A stretch of 41,294 nt of DNA from an uncultured cyanobacterium (lineage in GTDB: Bacteria > Cyanobacteriota > Cyanobacteriia > PCC-6307 > Cyanobiaceae), in NCBI GenBank assembly GCA_903858015.1, contig CAIOGZ010000022.1, positions 1-41,294 on the forward strand, given 5' to 3'. Shown here one piece after another: positions 41,034 to 41,294 of the stretch (its first letter is position 1; each line of letters opens with the position of its first letter). Both the position numbers and the translations under genes were made by a program. Under the pieces are notes generated by a model. The model worked only from the letters and a program-made list of their open reading frames with translations, ran no database searches and had not been told where the DNA came from.

Positions 41034-41294
41034 ACCTCATGAATGTGGATGGCTACCACGCCAAAATTGACTACGACGAGGAAACGGATCAGTTTCGCGG
41101 GGAAATTCTTGGGCTTTCTGGAGGAGCGGACTTTTATGGGTCCAGTCCTGAGGAGCTTCGCCGAGAATTCAAAAAGTCATTGGACGTCTTTCTTGAAGTC
41201 TGCAAGGAGCAAGGAATCGAGCCCCGCAGACACTATTCAGGAAAGTTCAATCTTCGGATTCCGCCTGAACTACATGAGAAATTAGCGATGACTG
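41030..41294 (+). CDS. hicB: HicB family antitoxin (truncated at window edge)
   Basis: 88 codons are visible, beginning at the ATG overlapping the hicA stop: MNLMNVDGYHAKIDYDEETD, then QFRGEILGLSGGADFYGSSP and EELRREFKKSLDVFLEVCKE, a partial RNase H-like HicB domain. The last part, SGKFNLRIPPELHEKLAM, is the start of an Arc/ribbon-helix-helix DNA-binding segment. Only the C-terminal end is missing. It should neutralise HicA and repress the operon. Confidence 0.9.
   Translation, partial: MNLMNVDGYHAKIDYDEETDQFRGEILGLSGGADFYGSSPEELRREFKKSLDVFLEVCKEQGIEPRRHYSGKFNLRIPPELHEKLAMT

Noticed and set aside
1-41294. CRISPR array, insertion sequence or prophage
   Set aside because: No spaced identical repeats of CRISPR type, no transposase or integrase with intact motifs, and no phage structural genes were seen.

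Overview
The window is GC-rich chromosomal DNA of a unicellular cyanobacterium of the Cyanobium/Synechococcus (picocyanobacterial) type. The evidence is three photosystem II small-subunit genes (psbI, psbN, psbH), a picocyanobacterial-type ntcA, a cyanobacterial LptD-like outer-membrane protein, and several cyanobacteria-restricted families (DUF2811, DUF3084, DUF3146, DUF3181). Species-level assignment is not possible from the sequence alone.

Layout. (1) 1-11591, minus strand: one uninterrupted reading frame of at least 3863 codons that runs off the left edge. It starts with a DUF4347 domain and continues as Ala/Ser/Thr/Gly-rich beta-strand repeats, so it is a giant surface or secreted protein. 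About 200 bases upstream on the same strand (11792-13150) lies a winged-helix regulator with a helical, TPR-like C-terminus, the natural candidate to control it. (2) 13151-13954: low-coding intergenic DNA with an AT-rich palindrome and a hairpin. (3) 13955-15548, minus: folK and three small conserved genes, probably one operon. (4) 15655-21299, plus: tRNA-Arg(ACG) with a clear terminator, then glyA, a WecA/TagO-like transferase, cinA, DUF2811 and a hydroxypyruvate-reductase-like dehydrogenase. (5) 21375-21712, minus: two tiny overlapping genes of unknown function. (6) 21988-25565, plus: an MTA/SAH-deaminase-type amidohydrolase, leuC and leuD. (7) 25585-29081, minus: the LptD-like barrel and psbI. 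(8) 29170-34361: GH38 alpha-mannosidase, psbN (minus), psbH, tatA, pth, DUF3146. (9) 34331-37853, minus: a YqgF/RuvX-like nuclease with an unusual start, DUF3084, ntcA, rph. (10) 38073-39971: a CobO-like protein with a degenerate P-loop, dcd, and a Coq4-like gene on the minus strand. (11) 39993-41294: a toxin-antitoxin patch with a decayed mazEF followed by an apparently intact hicAB that runs off the right edge.

Most of 13.9-39.2 kb is housekeeping: folate and one-carbon metabolism (folK, glyA), leucine biosynthesis (leuCD), nucleotide and RNA metabolism (dcd, rph, pth), envelope biogenesis (WecA-like, LptD-like), Tat export, PSII assembly and global nitrogen control (NtcA). The accessory parts are the giant DUF4347 protein with its regulator on the left and the toxin-antitoxin patch on the right. 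The giant gene is the strongest candidate for undescribed biology: its N-terminal domain carries a Ser-His-Gly motif and a Tyr-Gly-Cys motif 43 residues apart, which resembles the His/Cys dyad layout of clan CD (caspase/CHAT-like) peptidases, and a long presumed adhesin is attached to it.
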